Source of the DNA: Gordonibacter sp. 28C
GTDB lineage: Bacteria; Actinomycetota; Coriobacteriia; Coriobacteriales; Eggerthellaceae
Assembly: GCF_003339845.1 (NCBI RefSeq)
Contig: NZ_PPTR01000003.1
Span: 356,300-420,299, forward strand
DNA: 64,000 nt
Direction of reading: 5' to 3'
In this document: positions 56,703 through 64,000 of the stretch, in pieces
Position numbering within the stretch: position 1 is the stretch's first letter
Layout: the number at the start of each line of letters is the position of its first letter
Notes under the pieces: generated by a model
What the model was told of the DNA's origin: nothing
Databases searched by the model: none
What the model saw: the letters and a program-made list of their open reading frames with translations, nothing else
Position numbers and translations under genes: made by a program

Positions 56703-59372
56703 CTAGCCTTTCTCGACGCTCCAGAAACCCAAGTTCTCGTACGCGCGATCCCACACGGTGTCATGCGCGCCGTCGTACTGGTCGGCCGGAACGTTGTCGT
56801 CGGAGCCGTCGCACGGATCGATGCACGGGTACACCTTGCACAGAAGACCGCGGCAGTTCCACGTGGCCGTCATCTGGTCGGCCTTGTCCGGATCGTCGTC
56901 GATGAGCACGTTCGCGGCGGCCTCGAACACGCCCTGCGACCACGGCTCCTCAGCGGGCAGCTCCGGATACCACCAGCTGGGCGGAACCTGCACCACGCCT
57001 TCGGGAATGTCCCAACCCAGGTGCGCTTTCTGACGGATGCGGCCCATGGGCGTCTCGATCCAGATCCAGTCGCCTTCCTTGATGTGCAGGGCGCGCGCGT
57101 CGTTGAAGTGCATCCACGTCATGGGATACGGGGCGACGGTGCGGGTGCCGTGGCCGGGCGTGCGCATCTCGGAGTGGTACAGCGGGCTGATGCGGCCGGC
57201 GGTGGTCAGGCGCAGCGGGTACTCCTTGGCCATCTCCGGGTTGCCGAGCGGCGACTCGGGCTCGCGGTACACCGGCAGCGGGTCGTAGCCCAAATCCTCG
57301 ATGACCGAGGCGTATATCTCGGCCTTGCGCGAGTTCGTGGCGAAGCCGCAGATCTGGCCGTTCTCAAGGCGCTGGGCGTACTTGTAGTACTCGGTGGGAT
57401 ACGGGAAGTACGTGCCGTCGTTCACCACCTTCTCGTAGGTGAGGTCGGGAACGCGCTCGATGCGGTACTTGATGAGATCCTCGTAGGTCTCCCACGGCCA
57501 GTGCTCTTCCTGCCCCATGGCGCAGCCCAGGGCGCGGAAGAAGTCGTAGTCCATGCGGCGCTCGGCGAAGGGCTCCACGCCGCGGTCGCCCACGGTGATG
57601 AAGTCCATGGAGTCCTCGGAGGTGGTGCACATGGGGCGCTCCATCCAGTCCGCCGCGGGCATGATGTAGTCGGCCAGCGCCGCCGTCGGGGTCTTCCAGT
57701 ACTCGCACACCACCAGCAGGTCGAGCTTCTTCAGGGCCTTGTACATCTTTTTCGTGTTCGGCGCCCAGGCCAGCGGGTTGGAGCTCCACGCGATCATCGC
57801 CTTGATGGGATACGGCTTCTCGTCCAGGATGGCGTCCATGACGAGCGCCGGCGAGCACAGCATCTGATGGAGCATCGGACGGGGCAAGCCGAACATCTTG
57901 CGGTAGTTCTTGTCGATCATCTTGAAGCCGGGCCACGCCATGACGCGGAAGCGGTCGTTGCCGATGTACTTGGACTGGTTCTCGGGCTTCTGCAGGTGCG
58001 AGAGCTCCATCTCGGCGTCGCGCACCGGGTAGAGCTTCTCCTTGCCCACGGCGTTGGGGTCGGCGGGGCGTCCCACGAACTCACCACCGGGGTTGTCGAT
58101 GTTGCCCGTCAGGATGCGCAGGATGGTCTTGGCGATGCCGAAGCTCGAGGCGTTGTTGCCGTGCTGGTCGCCGCCGCCGAGGCCCCAGATGATGCAGGCG
58201 GGGCCGTTCGTCGCGTACAGGCGCGCGGCCTCTTCGATCTTGCGGGCGGGCACGCCGGACACCTTGGCGGCGTAAGCCGGCGTGTACTGCGCCATGCGCG
58301 CGGCGATGGCGTCGAACGCCGTGCGGCACTCGACCTGCGAGCCGTCGGCGAGCGTCACCGCATAGGTGCCGTACAGCGCCGCGTCCACCGGCGCGTCCTC
58401 GGGCGCGTAGTAGCGGTTCTCGTCGGAGCACCAACAAAGCGTGCCGTTCGTCGCCTGGTCCCAGACCACGAAGTCGTCGTGCAGGCCGTCGGCGGACACC
58501 TCGCTCGCGCGCAGGAGCTTGTTCGTGTCGGTGCGCACCAGGAACACGGCGTTGGACCAGTACTTCAGGAAGTCCTCGTTGTAGAGCTTGTTCTCGATGA
58601 TGTAGTTGATCCACGCCAGCGAGATGAGGCAGTCGGTGTTCGGATAGGGCTGCAGCCAGATATCCGCCTGGCCGGCCTCGCTGATGCACACCGGGTCCAC
58701 CACGATCATCTGCGCCGGGGATTCCTCGTTCACGGTCGTGCGACCCTTGATGGTGCGCCACAGCGGCGCCTCGGGGGCGTAGGACTCGGAGCAGCGCTTG
58801 CCCCAGTTCACGATGGTCTGGGACAGCTGCGGCGAAGCGGGCATCATCGACTCGATGGGCCAACCCACCATGGCCATGTTCAGCGAGTAGTTCCAACACC
58901 AGCAGATGGTGCCCGGATCGATGACGTTGCCGGGGTTGCCCAGCAGGTTGGTGAAGCGGCTGCGCGCCCACAGGTGGTCGGAGCGGTACGTGCCCTCGGA
59001 GGAAACGAGCGCCTCGGGGCCGTACTCGTCGATGATGGCCTGGAGCTTCTCGGAGATCTCCTTGATGGCCTGGTCGTAGGATATCTGCTCCCACCTGTCC
59101 TCGCCGCGCTCGCCCGCGCGCTTGAGCGGGTGGTTGATGCGCTTGGGATGGTAGTGGAACTTGATGGCGCGCTCGCCCTTCTCGCCCAGGCGGTTGCACA
59201 GCACCGTGCCTTCGTCGTCGTTGGGCCGCAGCTCCACCAGCCTGCCGGTCTTCGTATCGACGCCGGCGAAGATGCCGCAGTTCATGTGGCACATGTGGCA
59301 GCGGGTGCGCCGCCAGCGGATGCCGCTCTCGTCGACGTGGTTGTTCGGCACGCCGACCATGTTCTCGGGCAT
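56703..59372 (-). CDS. Acetylene-hydratase/catechol-dehydroxylase-like molybdopterin enzyme, large subunit
   Basis: An 889-aa bis-MGD enzyme. CHMCHMNC and C59 give one 4Fe-4S (C25, C28, C32, C59). A Cys at 147 (GTICWCW) aligns with the metal-ligand Cys of acetylene hydratase (as I recall that sequence). The Asp that follows the second cluster Cys in acetylene hydratase is His29 here, so hydration is unlikely. No TAT signal; cytoplasmic. Members of this side of the family include catechol dehydroxylases and transhydroxylases of Eggerthellaceae. With ferredoxin and MFS downstream it fits a polyphenol or catechol reductase; the substrate cannot be named. Confidence 0.88.
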   Translation of the reverse strand: MPENMVGVPNNHVDESGIRWRRTRCHMCHMNCGIFAGVDTKTGRLVELRPNDDEGTVLCNRLGEKGERAIKFHYHPKRINHPLKRAGERGEDRWEQISYDQAIKEISEKLQAIIDEYGPEALVSSEGTYRSDHLWARSRFTNLLGNPGNVIDPGTICWCWNYSLNMAMVGWPIESMMPASPQLSQTIVNWGKRCSESYAPEAPLWRTIKGRTTVNEESPAQMIVVDPVCISEAGQADIWLQPYPNTDCLISLAWINYIIENKLYNEDFLKYWSNAVFLVRTDTNKLLRASEVSADGLHDDFVVWDQATNGTLCWCSDENRYYAPEDAPVDAALYGTYAVTLADGSQVECRTAFDAIAARMAQYTPAYAAKVSGVPARKIEEAARLYATNGPACIIWGLGGGDQHGNNASSFGIAKTILRILTGNIDNPGGEFVGRPADPNAVGKEKLYPVRDAEMELSHLQKPENQSKYIGNDRFRVMAWPGFKMIDKNYRKMFGLPRPMLHQMLCSPALVMDAILDEKPYPIKAMIAWSSNPLAWAPNTKKMYKALKKLDLLVVCEYWKTPTAALADYIMPAADWMERPMCTTSEDSMDFITVGDRGVEPFAERRMDYDFFRALGCAMGQEEHWPWETYEDLIKYRIERVPDLTYEKVVNDGTYFPYPTEYYKYAQRLENGQICGFATNSRKAEIYASVIEDLGYDPLPVYREPESPLGNPEMAKEYPLRLTTAGRISPLYHSEMRTPGHGTRTVAPYPMTWMHFNDARALHIKEGDWIWIETPMGRIRQKAHLGWDIPEGVVQVPPSWWYPELPAEEPWSQGVFEAAANVLIDDDPDKADQMTATWNCRGLLCKVYPCIDPCDGSDDNVPADQYDGAHDTVWDRAYENLGFWSVEKG

Positions 59373-59617
59373 ATCGTTCCCCTCTCTCCTCTACTTGCTC
59401 ATGTAGTGCGACGCATAAGGGCGCTTCCGGAAATCCCCCTAACAGCAGCTTCACTTTACTGAAGGCGCCGGTGCTTTTCATGACCCCAACCTATGGCATC
59501 GCGCGGGTGATGCGCGAGGGTTACGAACCGGGGTTACCGCAGGGACCAGGCGCAAGCGGGACCGCGTCCCCCGCGCCCGCTCGAAAAGCGGATCGCTCCG
59601 ATGCAGCCCCTCGGCCT
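59373..59617 (-). promoter_or_regulatory. Promoter region of molybdoenzyme operon 2
   Basis: A 245-nt gap after the MCFRP gene and before the large subunit. It contains minus-strand TAGGGGGATTTCC (59429-59441), sharing TAGGGGGA with the palindrome at 17540-17556. No T-run hairpin after the MCFRP gene is clear. The regulator is probably the MalT-type protein upstream (59902-62718). Confidence 0.35.
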
Positions 59618-59821
59618 TTAGGAACGAGGCGCGGGCGGCGGCGTGGGAGCGCTCGGCGCACCCGGCGCCGGAGGCACCGGCGGTGCGCCCGGGGCGCGCA
59701 TGTTCGGAGCTTGCGACGTACAGCCGCACTGGGGGCATGCGGTGACGCCGGGAGCCACCTCGGCTCCGCAAGCTGGGCATTTCATGGGGCCGTTATCGGT
59801 TGCGGGCGGTCTGAAGCACAT
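59618..59821 (-). CDS. MCFRP-type small zinc-ribbon protein (second copy)
   Basis: A 67-aa protein starting MCFRPPATDNGPMKCPACG, with CPACGAE and CPQCGCT knuckles, then APGAPPVPPAPGAPSAP-type tail. ATG 59821 follows GAAGGATACGCC, better than the longer GTG/ATG options; the spacing matches that of the copy at 2912-3136. It lies between the MalT-type regulator and the large subunit of molybdoenzyme operon 2. Both copies sit beside molybdoenzyme operons, so a role with these enzymes or their regulator is likely. Confidence 0.82.
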   Translation of the reverse strand: MCFRPPATDNGPMKCPACGAEVAPGVTACPQCGCTSQAPNMRAPGAPPVPPAPGAPSAPTPPPAPRS

Positions 59822-59901
59822 GGCGTATCCTTCCCTCGATTGTTTGACGCCACCCAAACGGCAGCGCTTGCTAGAGAGGATACGCGAGGGTTAGAGGGTA
59901 A

Positions 59902-62718
59902 TCATGACCTCCGCAAGACCGAACAGGAGGGTGATAAGCGAGGGTAAGACGGGAAGTCGCCCTTAGCGTCGCGGACGGCCGAACGCTCCCCGCCGCTTTC
60001 GACAGAGCGGTTCGCCGCGTATGCTCTCAGCGCCTCTTCGCGCGTGCCCACGCCGAGCTTGCTGTAGATGTTCGCAAGGTGCTTTTTCGCCGTGTTTACG
60101 CTGATGCAAAGCGTGTCGGATATCTCCTTGCGCGACATGCCCATGTTGAGAAGCTTGAGTATCTCCAGCTCCCGAGGCGTAAGTGGATCGGGACCGTCGT
60201 TGGCGAACGCCCCCGGATCATCAATGCCCGATGGCGTCGTCGGCAATTCCTTCTCGAATTCCACAAGCAACGATTTCACGTAAGAGCGTACGGCGGCTCC
60301 CGCCTTCCGCGACATCGAGTAATCGCGCAACAGGTCGCGCATAGGCGCGCCCGCATCGAGAAGGCTGCGGACGAAGCCGCGCCGGCTCGCCAGCATCAAC
60401 AGTTCGTTCAGCTGGGCGCAGGCGCGCGTCTCGTCACCCAAGGAGTGTAGGACGACAGCTTGGGTGGCGAGCGCTTTCACCGCCACGCAGACGAACCTGC
60501 CTTCTCGAGCACGCACCGTCAGCGAACCAAGCGCTTCAAGCGCCGCTTCGACATTCCCCTTCTCGCGTTCCGCGAGAGCATGCACGAACGAGAGCAGCAG
60601 TTGGCAGTACACGTCCTCCTCGTGCACCCGCGCCGCGAACTTGTGCTCTATAACGAGCAGATCACGTAGGTTGCACCGGCGGGCGGCGATCTCGGCCTGC
60701 TTGAAATAGGCGTGCAGGAGCACGGCCCGGGGAACGTCCTCCTGTTCGCCGTGCAGTATCCCTTCGACGATGGTTTCATAAGCCTCGGAGAGGTTTCCCC
60801 TTGCAGCGAGGCATCCCGCTTGGGCGATCTTCGCCTCCAAGTACATGTCGATATGCCGATAGTACGACGTACGCTTGAGCGAGCGCTCTACCAAGACGGC
60901 GGCGCGATCCTTCTCGTTGCGCTCGAGCAACACGCGCGCTAAGAGCGCACAGATGGCCCCATATATCGCGAAATCCGACGGGCATATCTGCAGCAGCTTC
61001 TCGCAACCCTCTCGGGCTTCGTCAAGCTCGCCGAAGCAGTACTGCACTTCAGCGAAGCTGAATGAGTTGAACAAAAGCTGATGCATGGTCGCATCAACGC
61101 TGGCGCTGGCCTGCGCCTGCAGGTATATCTCCTGCGCTTGGGCCATGTCGCCGATGCGCTCGTACGCCTCGCCCAGCGATTGATAGATCATGCTCATGAG
61201 CGACGGCTTGATCTCGTAGCCGCTGCTCAACAGTTCGTCGCACTGCGCCAGGGCCTCCCTGCCATCGCCTTCCATGGCGGTGCATTTCATCTTGAGGCAC
61301 TTCGAAGAGAATTCCACGATGCTGGGATCGAGGCTGTCGGCATGTTCAGGGCCTTGCATGCTGCGCTCGAATCGGGCGATCCAGCGCTGCGCATCGGCAA
61401 CGCGGGCGTTCGTGATGTACGACCAAGCGGAAAGCATGCATAGCAGCGGCGATTCTGCGAACTCCGCCGACGGAATGCGGCAAAGCCATAGCAGGTAATG
61501 GGTCCGCTTGTCTCCTCTCGAAAGCGAGCACGTCGCCTCAGTGAGGTTCGCGACGTAGTCGAAATCGCTCACCAGCAGCAAATACTTCGCCGCTTCGTCC
61601 TTCATGCCGTAATCGTAAAACCACTCGCTCGCCCGAACACAGCGCTTGCGGATATCCTCCATGCGCAGCTGCAGCAGCTCGTTGCGCAGCCAGTCGCCGA
61701 ATAGATGGTTGAAGCGGAACCATTCGCCTTCGTCGTCGCAGGGCACGACGAAAAGATTGCGCCGAATGAGCTCGTCGAGAAGCGCCTGCGTCGAGCCGGA
61801 GCCGAAAACCGCTTCGCACAGGGAACGGTTGAACGTCTCAAGCACCGACATCTCCAACATAAACGAAAGCAAATCGCCCGTCACCAGCCGCGATACCTGT
61901 GCCTCGAAATAGCGGCGGACGATTAAGAGGGTGCCGTCGAGCCGAACGTCGGCGGCGCAGCACGCACCCGACAGTGTCCGTGCCACAAGCACGAGCCCCT
62001 GCGGCCACCCTTCGGTGCGCTTGTATGCCTCGATCAGCGCTTCGTCGGACGGCGGCACCTCGCATGAGGCGTCCACCAACCGCCGGGCCTCTTCAAGCGT
62101 CAAAGCCAGGTCCTCGACGGTGAGGCACCCGTAACCCAAACGATAGGCATCGGCCTGGAAACTCCATGAAAACGCAGAGGACGTGACCACCACATGGAAG
62201 CTGGAAGGCGTCGATGAGCAGAAGCGCAGCAAGCGCGCGTCGAAGCCTCCTTGCTCCGCGCTGCCGTAATCGTCGATGAGCAGATAGCAGGGTTCGTCGG
62301 GAGGAAGCGCCTCGAACAGCACGTTCCCCAGGGACACGAGCACGTCCCCGTCCAAACCATCGTCGTCGATCCCGCACGCCTCGGCCACCTGCTTGATCTT
62401 CGAGGCGACCCCCTCGCCGAAGCCGTTCAACGCCGCGACGGCGTGTCGGCAAAAGCGGGCCAGGTCGGCGTCTTCCTCATCGACGGTCAGCCACGATACG
62501 AGGCAACCCTCAGCCGTTTTTCTCTGGGCGAACGCCGCCATCAGGCCGGTTTTGCCGTAGCCCGTCGGCGCGCTTACCAACGTCAATTTCTGCTGGGCGA
62601 GCGTATCGAGCTTTTCGATTAACTCCGCTCTGTCCACGTGCCCTATCGGCAGCATCGGCTGCGTCAATTTCGCGCGTACAACAGGATTTCGCGGTTCTCT
62701 CTCCGCCGAAGTGACCAT
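59902..62718 (-). CDS. MalT-type (LAL) LuxR-family ATP-dependent regulator
   Basis: A 938-aa signal-transduction ATPase. Walker A APTGYGKTG (50-58), Walker B YLLIDDYGS (Asp149-Asp150), winged-helix and TPR-like middle (repeat-rich, residues 350-750), and a LuxR helix-turn-helix at about 847-905 (LTPRELEILKLLNMGMSRKEISDTL...NTAKKHLANIYSKLGV). LAL proteins bind a small ligand and ATP before activating transcription. It lies upstream of the MCFRP gene and the molybdoenzyme operon on the same strand. AAAGGGGG precedes ATG 62718. Confidence 0.92.
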   Translation of the reverse strand: MVTSAEREPRNPVVRAKLTQPMLPIGHVDRAELIEKLDTLAQQKLTLVSAPTGYGKTGLMAAFAQRKTAEGCLVSWLTVDEEDADLARFCRHAVAALNGFGEGVASKIKQVAEACGIDDDGLDGDVLVSLGNVLFEALPPDEPCYLLIDDYGSAEQGGFDARLLRFCSSTPSSFHVVVTSSAFSWSFQADAYRLGYGCLTVEDLALTLEEARRLVDASCEVPPSDEALIEAYKRTEGWPQGLVLVARTLSGACCAADVRLDGTLLIVRRYFEAQVSRLVTGDLLSFMLEMSVLETFNRSLCEAVFGSGSTQALLDELIRRNLFVVPCDDEGEWFRFNHLFGDWLRNELLQLRMEDIRKRCVRASEWFYDYGMKDEAAKYLLLVSDFDYVANLTEATCSLSRGDKRTHYLLWLCRIPSAEFAESPLLCMLSAWSYITNARVADAQRWIARFERSMQGPEHADSLDPSIVEFSSKCLKMKCTAMEGDGREALAQCDELLSSGYEIKPSLMSMIYQSLGEAYERIGDMAQAQEIYLQAQASASVDATMHQLLFNSFSFAEVQYCFGELDEAREGCEKLLQICPSDFAIYGAICALLARVLLERNEKDRAAVLVERSLKRTSYYRHIDMYLEAKIAQAGCLAARGNLSEAYETIVEGILHGEQEDVPRAVLLHAYFKQAEIAARRCNLRDLLVIEHKFAARVHEEDVYCQLLLSFVHALAEREKGNVEAALEALGSLTVRAREGRFVCVAVKALATQAVVLHSLGDETRACAQLNELLMLASRRGFVRSLLDAGAPMRDLLRDYSMSRKAGAAVRSYVKSLLVEFEKELPTTPSGIDDPGAFANDGPDPLTPRELEILKLLNMGMSRKEISDTLCISVNTAKKHLANIYSKLGVGTREEALRAYAANRSVESGGERSAVRDAKGDFPSYPRLSPSCSVLRRS

Positions 62719-62875
62719 AAGCCCCCTTTGGCCGCACCGCTTACGCTGCCGACACTCGCTGCCGGCAGCTTGGCGCGTGTTTGCGGTTTGCTTATAGTAG
62801 GACTTTTTTCAAACCGCTTCAAACATGACGGTGCCACTTAACGGATTCGCGCCTTTTTCCCACGTAACGGATTCA

Positions 62876-62909
62876 CATAATTATATGCTGTATACAACAT
62901 ATAATTATG
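62876..62909. promoter_or_regulatory. Operator of the XRE gene
   Basis: CATAATTATATG (62876-62887) and CATATAATTATG (62898-62909) are perfect 12-bp inverted repeats around CTGTATACAA. The area is very A+T-rich against the GC-rich background. Direct repeats TAACGGATTC stand at 62839-62848 and 62865-62874. A likely site for the XRE protein. Confidence 0.65.
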
Positions 62910-62933
62910 CACTATACGACATACTATTAGTAC

Positions 62934-63149
62934 ATGCAAACAAACGAGCGCAGGGAACGACTAGGTACGGCCATCCGCCAAGAGCGGATGCGACAGCGTC
63001 TTTCCCAAACAAGATTCGCCCATATGATCGGAAGCGACCAGTCTTACGTAAGTCGCCTCGAGCGCGGCGAGTACAATCTGAAATTCGATAGGCTCTGCGA
63101 GATAGCGGATGCGCTCGGCCTCGACGTATCCGAACTTTTGAGTCGATGA
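62934..63149 (+). CDS. XRE-family (Cro/CI) DNA-binding protein
   Basis: A 71-aa helix-turn-helix protein: RRERLGTAIRQERMRQRLSQTRFAHMIGSDQSYVSRLERGEYNLKFDRLCEIADALGLDVSELL, a single Cro/CI HTH. The ATG has no clear Shine-Dalgarno. It follows a 34-bp perfect inverted repeat (62876-62909), likely its own operator, and is divergent from the MalT-type gene. The A+T-rich control region looks unlike the rest of the window and could be a recent acquisition. No partner toxin or restriction gene is next to it. Confidence 0.85.
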   Translation: MQTNERRERLGTAIRQERMRQRLSQTRFAHMIGSDQSYVSRLERGEYNLKFDRLCEIADALGLDVSELLSR

Positions 63150-63189
63150 TAACGCCTAAAGCTGGATAGCAGAACAACCCGCCGACATC

Positions 63190-63627
63190 CTAGCCCAGTC
63201 TCTTCCGCATGGGAACCGGCCCGCATTCGTCGCGCAGCTCGCAGTGGTCGCAATCGTCCACCAGCGCCATCTTGATGAGGTCCCACCCGATGTGCTCGTA
63301 GCCGAGAGCCTCGTAGAACGCCAGGCTTCCGCCGCGCGACACGAGCCGCAGCTCGCCGTGGCGCGCAAGGGCCTCGTCCATGAGCGCGCGCCCCACGCCG
63401 TAGCCGCGCCACGTCTCGTGCGTGATGACCGGGTTCACGAACGCCGTGCCGTCCTCATCGTCAAGCGCGATGCGGATGAACCCCACCACCTCGTCGTCCC
63501 CGTTCACAGCCACGCGCACGCCCTCGATGCCAGGGATGGCGTCCATACCCTCCGCGTTCGCATAGGCGTCGAGCACGGGCTTATCGTCGGCTCGCGCGTC
63601 GCGAATGGTGAACAGTTCGTCGGCCAT
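63190..63627 (-). CDS. GNAT-family N-acetyltransferase
   Basis: A 145-aa GNAT protein with FTIRDARADDKPVLDAY, VGFIRIAL and the acetyl-CoA loop RGYGVGRALMDEAL. The last ~15 residues hold CDHCELRDEC, a metal-binding-like tail. GAAAGGAACGTGCC precedes ATG 63627. Substrate unknown. Confidence 0.88.
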   Translation of the reverse strand: MADELFTIRDARADDKPVLDAYANAEGMDAIPGIEGVRVAVNGDDEVVGFIRIALDDEDGTAFVNPVITHETWRGYGVGRALMDEALARHGELRLVSRGGSLAFYEALGYEHIGWDLIKMALVDDCDHCELRDECGPVPMRKRLG

Positions 63628-64000
63628 GGCACGTTCCTTTCAACGCCGCTTCCCAAGGATGCGGCCCGCCTTTTCCGTCCAGCGAGGCCCCGAACGCGGC
63701 GGCGTCGGCCGAGCGGCTTTCCATGTTCGAATTGTAACGTCCTTTGCGGCACTCGACAACGTGAGAGGAACCAACCGATCTATGCAGGAGAGCGTTCGCG
63801 CTCCCATGTTCCTAGCGCTATCGACCCGGGAGCGCACCGGGGCTGACGGCGGCTCTGCATGGAATACCACCGTCCGCTGTCAAACCAGGGTCGGCATAGC
63901 CCGGGTCGGCCCGTCCCGCGAAAACCTCGCCGGCGGCTCGGAAGCCCTCTTCGGCCGTCGGCCGGGCCCCCGTCCCGCCCGATCGCAAGCCGTCCGATCG
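63628..64000. other. End of window: gap and possible gene tail
   Basis: After the GNAT promoter the minus strand stays open from 64000 to a TAG at 63818-63820 (about 60 codons, Gly/Ala/Asp/Arg-rich). This could be the end of a gene that starts beyond the window, but the composition alone does not prove it. A shorter minus frame at 63640-63870 has no support. Confidence 0.3.

Noticed and set aside
56703..59372. Naming this enzyme as a dopamine or hydrocaffeic acid dehydroxylase
   Set aside because: It lacks a TAT signal and the Cys pattern I associate with the E. lenta dopamine dehydroxylase. The motif CHMCHMNC only places it on the acetylene-hydratase/dehydroxylase side.
56703..59372. Acetylene hydratase
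   Set aside because: The key Asp after the second cluster Cys of acetylene hydratase is His here, and ferredoxin and MFS partners argue for redox work.
63640..63870. A 76-aa minus-strand gene upstream of the GNAT gene
   Set aside because: Composition is Pro/Arg/Ala-rich, no ribosome site, no family.

Overview
The window is a 64 kb, GC-rich (roughly two-thirds G+C by eye) chromosomal segment that reads like a member of the Eggerthellaceae (Coriobacteriia; Eggerthella, Gordonibacter or a close relative). Pointers are the number of molybdopterin oxidoreductases, LuxR regulators with an N-terminal multi-pass membrane domain, a TAT-exported FAD reductase divergent from such a regulator, and Actinobacteria-style housekeeping genes. 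The genus is an inference. I saw no rRNA, tRNA, CRISPR array, phage module or intact insertion sequence.

Layout. 1-8.2 kb (minus strand): start of ruvC, yebC, then molybdoenzyme operon 1 in the order large subunit, 4Fe-4S protein, 72-aa protein, MCFRP zinc ribbon, MFS transporter; upstream lie a trigger-factor-like protein and a Cys-rich protein. 8.5-19.5 kb: membrane LuxR regulator, bacterioferritin, Phd/PIN toxin-antitoxin pair, a TAT-exported wall-anchored phosphoesterase, a membrane protein, and a LuxR regulator divergent from a TAT-lipoprotein FAD reductase. 19.7-25.3 kb: molybdenum cluster modABC-moaA-moaC. 25.4-31.3 kb: five-gene nickel/peptide ABC importer under two NikR-like operators. 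31.6-42 kb: ligA, HdeD-like protein, nnrD, an AbiEi/DUF559-like gene, L,D-transpeptidase, acpS, glmS. 42-50.5 kb: a TetR-controlled YhgE/Pip export operon and a LytTR-controlled two-permease ABC operon, then padR. 51.4-62.7 kb: molybdoenzyme region 2, in which a MalT-type LuxR regulator and a second MCFRP protein precede an acetylene-hydratase-like enzyme with ferredoxin and MFS transporter, followed by a pyrogallol transhydroxylase-type large/small subunit pair. The end holds an XRE regulator, a GNAT acetyltransferase and the tail of a possible gene.

How it fits together. The segment combines users of molybdenum (three bis-MGD enzymes), molybdate uptake and Moco synthesis, nickel uptake, and dedicated regulators. 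The transhydroxylase pair and its molybdoenzyme neighbour suggest hydroxylated aromatics (polyphenol or catechol-type substrates), imported by the MFS proteins. Substrates cannot be fixed from sequence.

Most noteworthy: (i) a microprotein family starting MCFRP, with two CxxC knuckles and a Gly/Ala/Pro tail, present once beside each of the two molybdoenzyme operons; (ii) the transhydroxylase-like pair with the large-subunit Asp-Ser active-site motif kept; (iii) two matching GTTACG-N11-CGTAAC operators around the nickel promoter; (iv) a dispersed palindromic element, one copy nested inside another and one copy inside the nikD-like coding region; (v) a ModB fused to an exported domain; (vi) a LytTR regulator carrying an ABC-ATPase-like half without Walker A.
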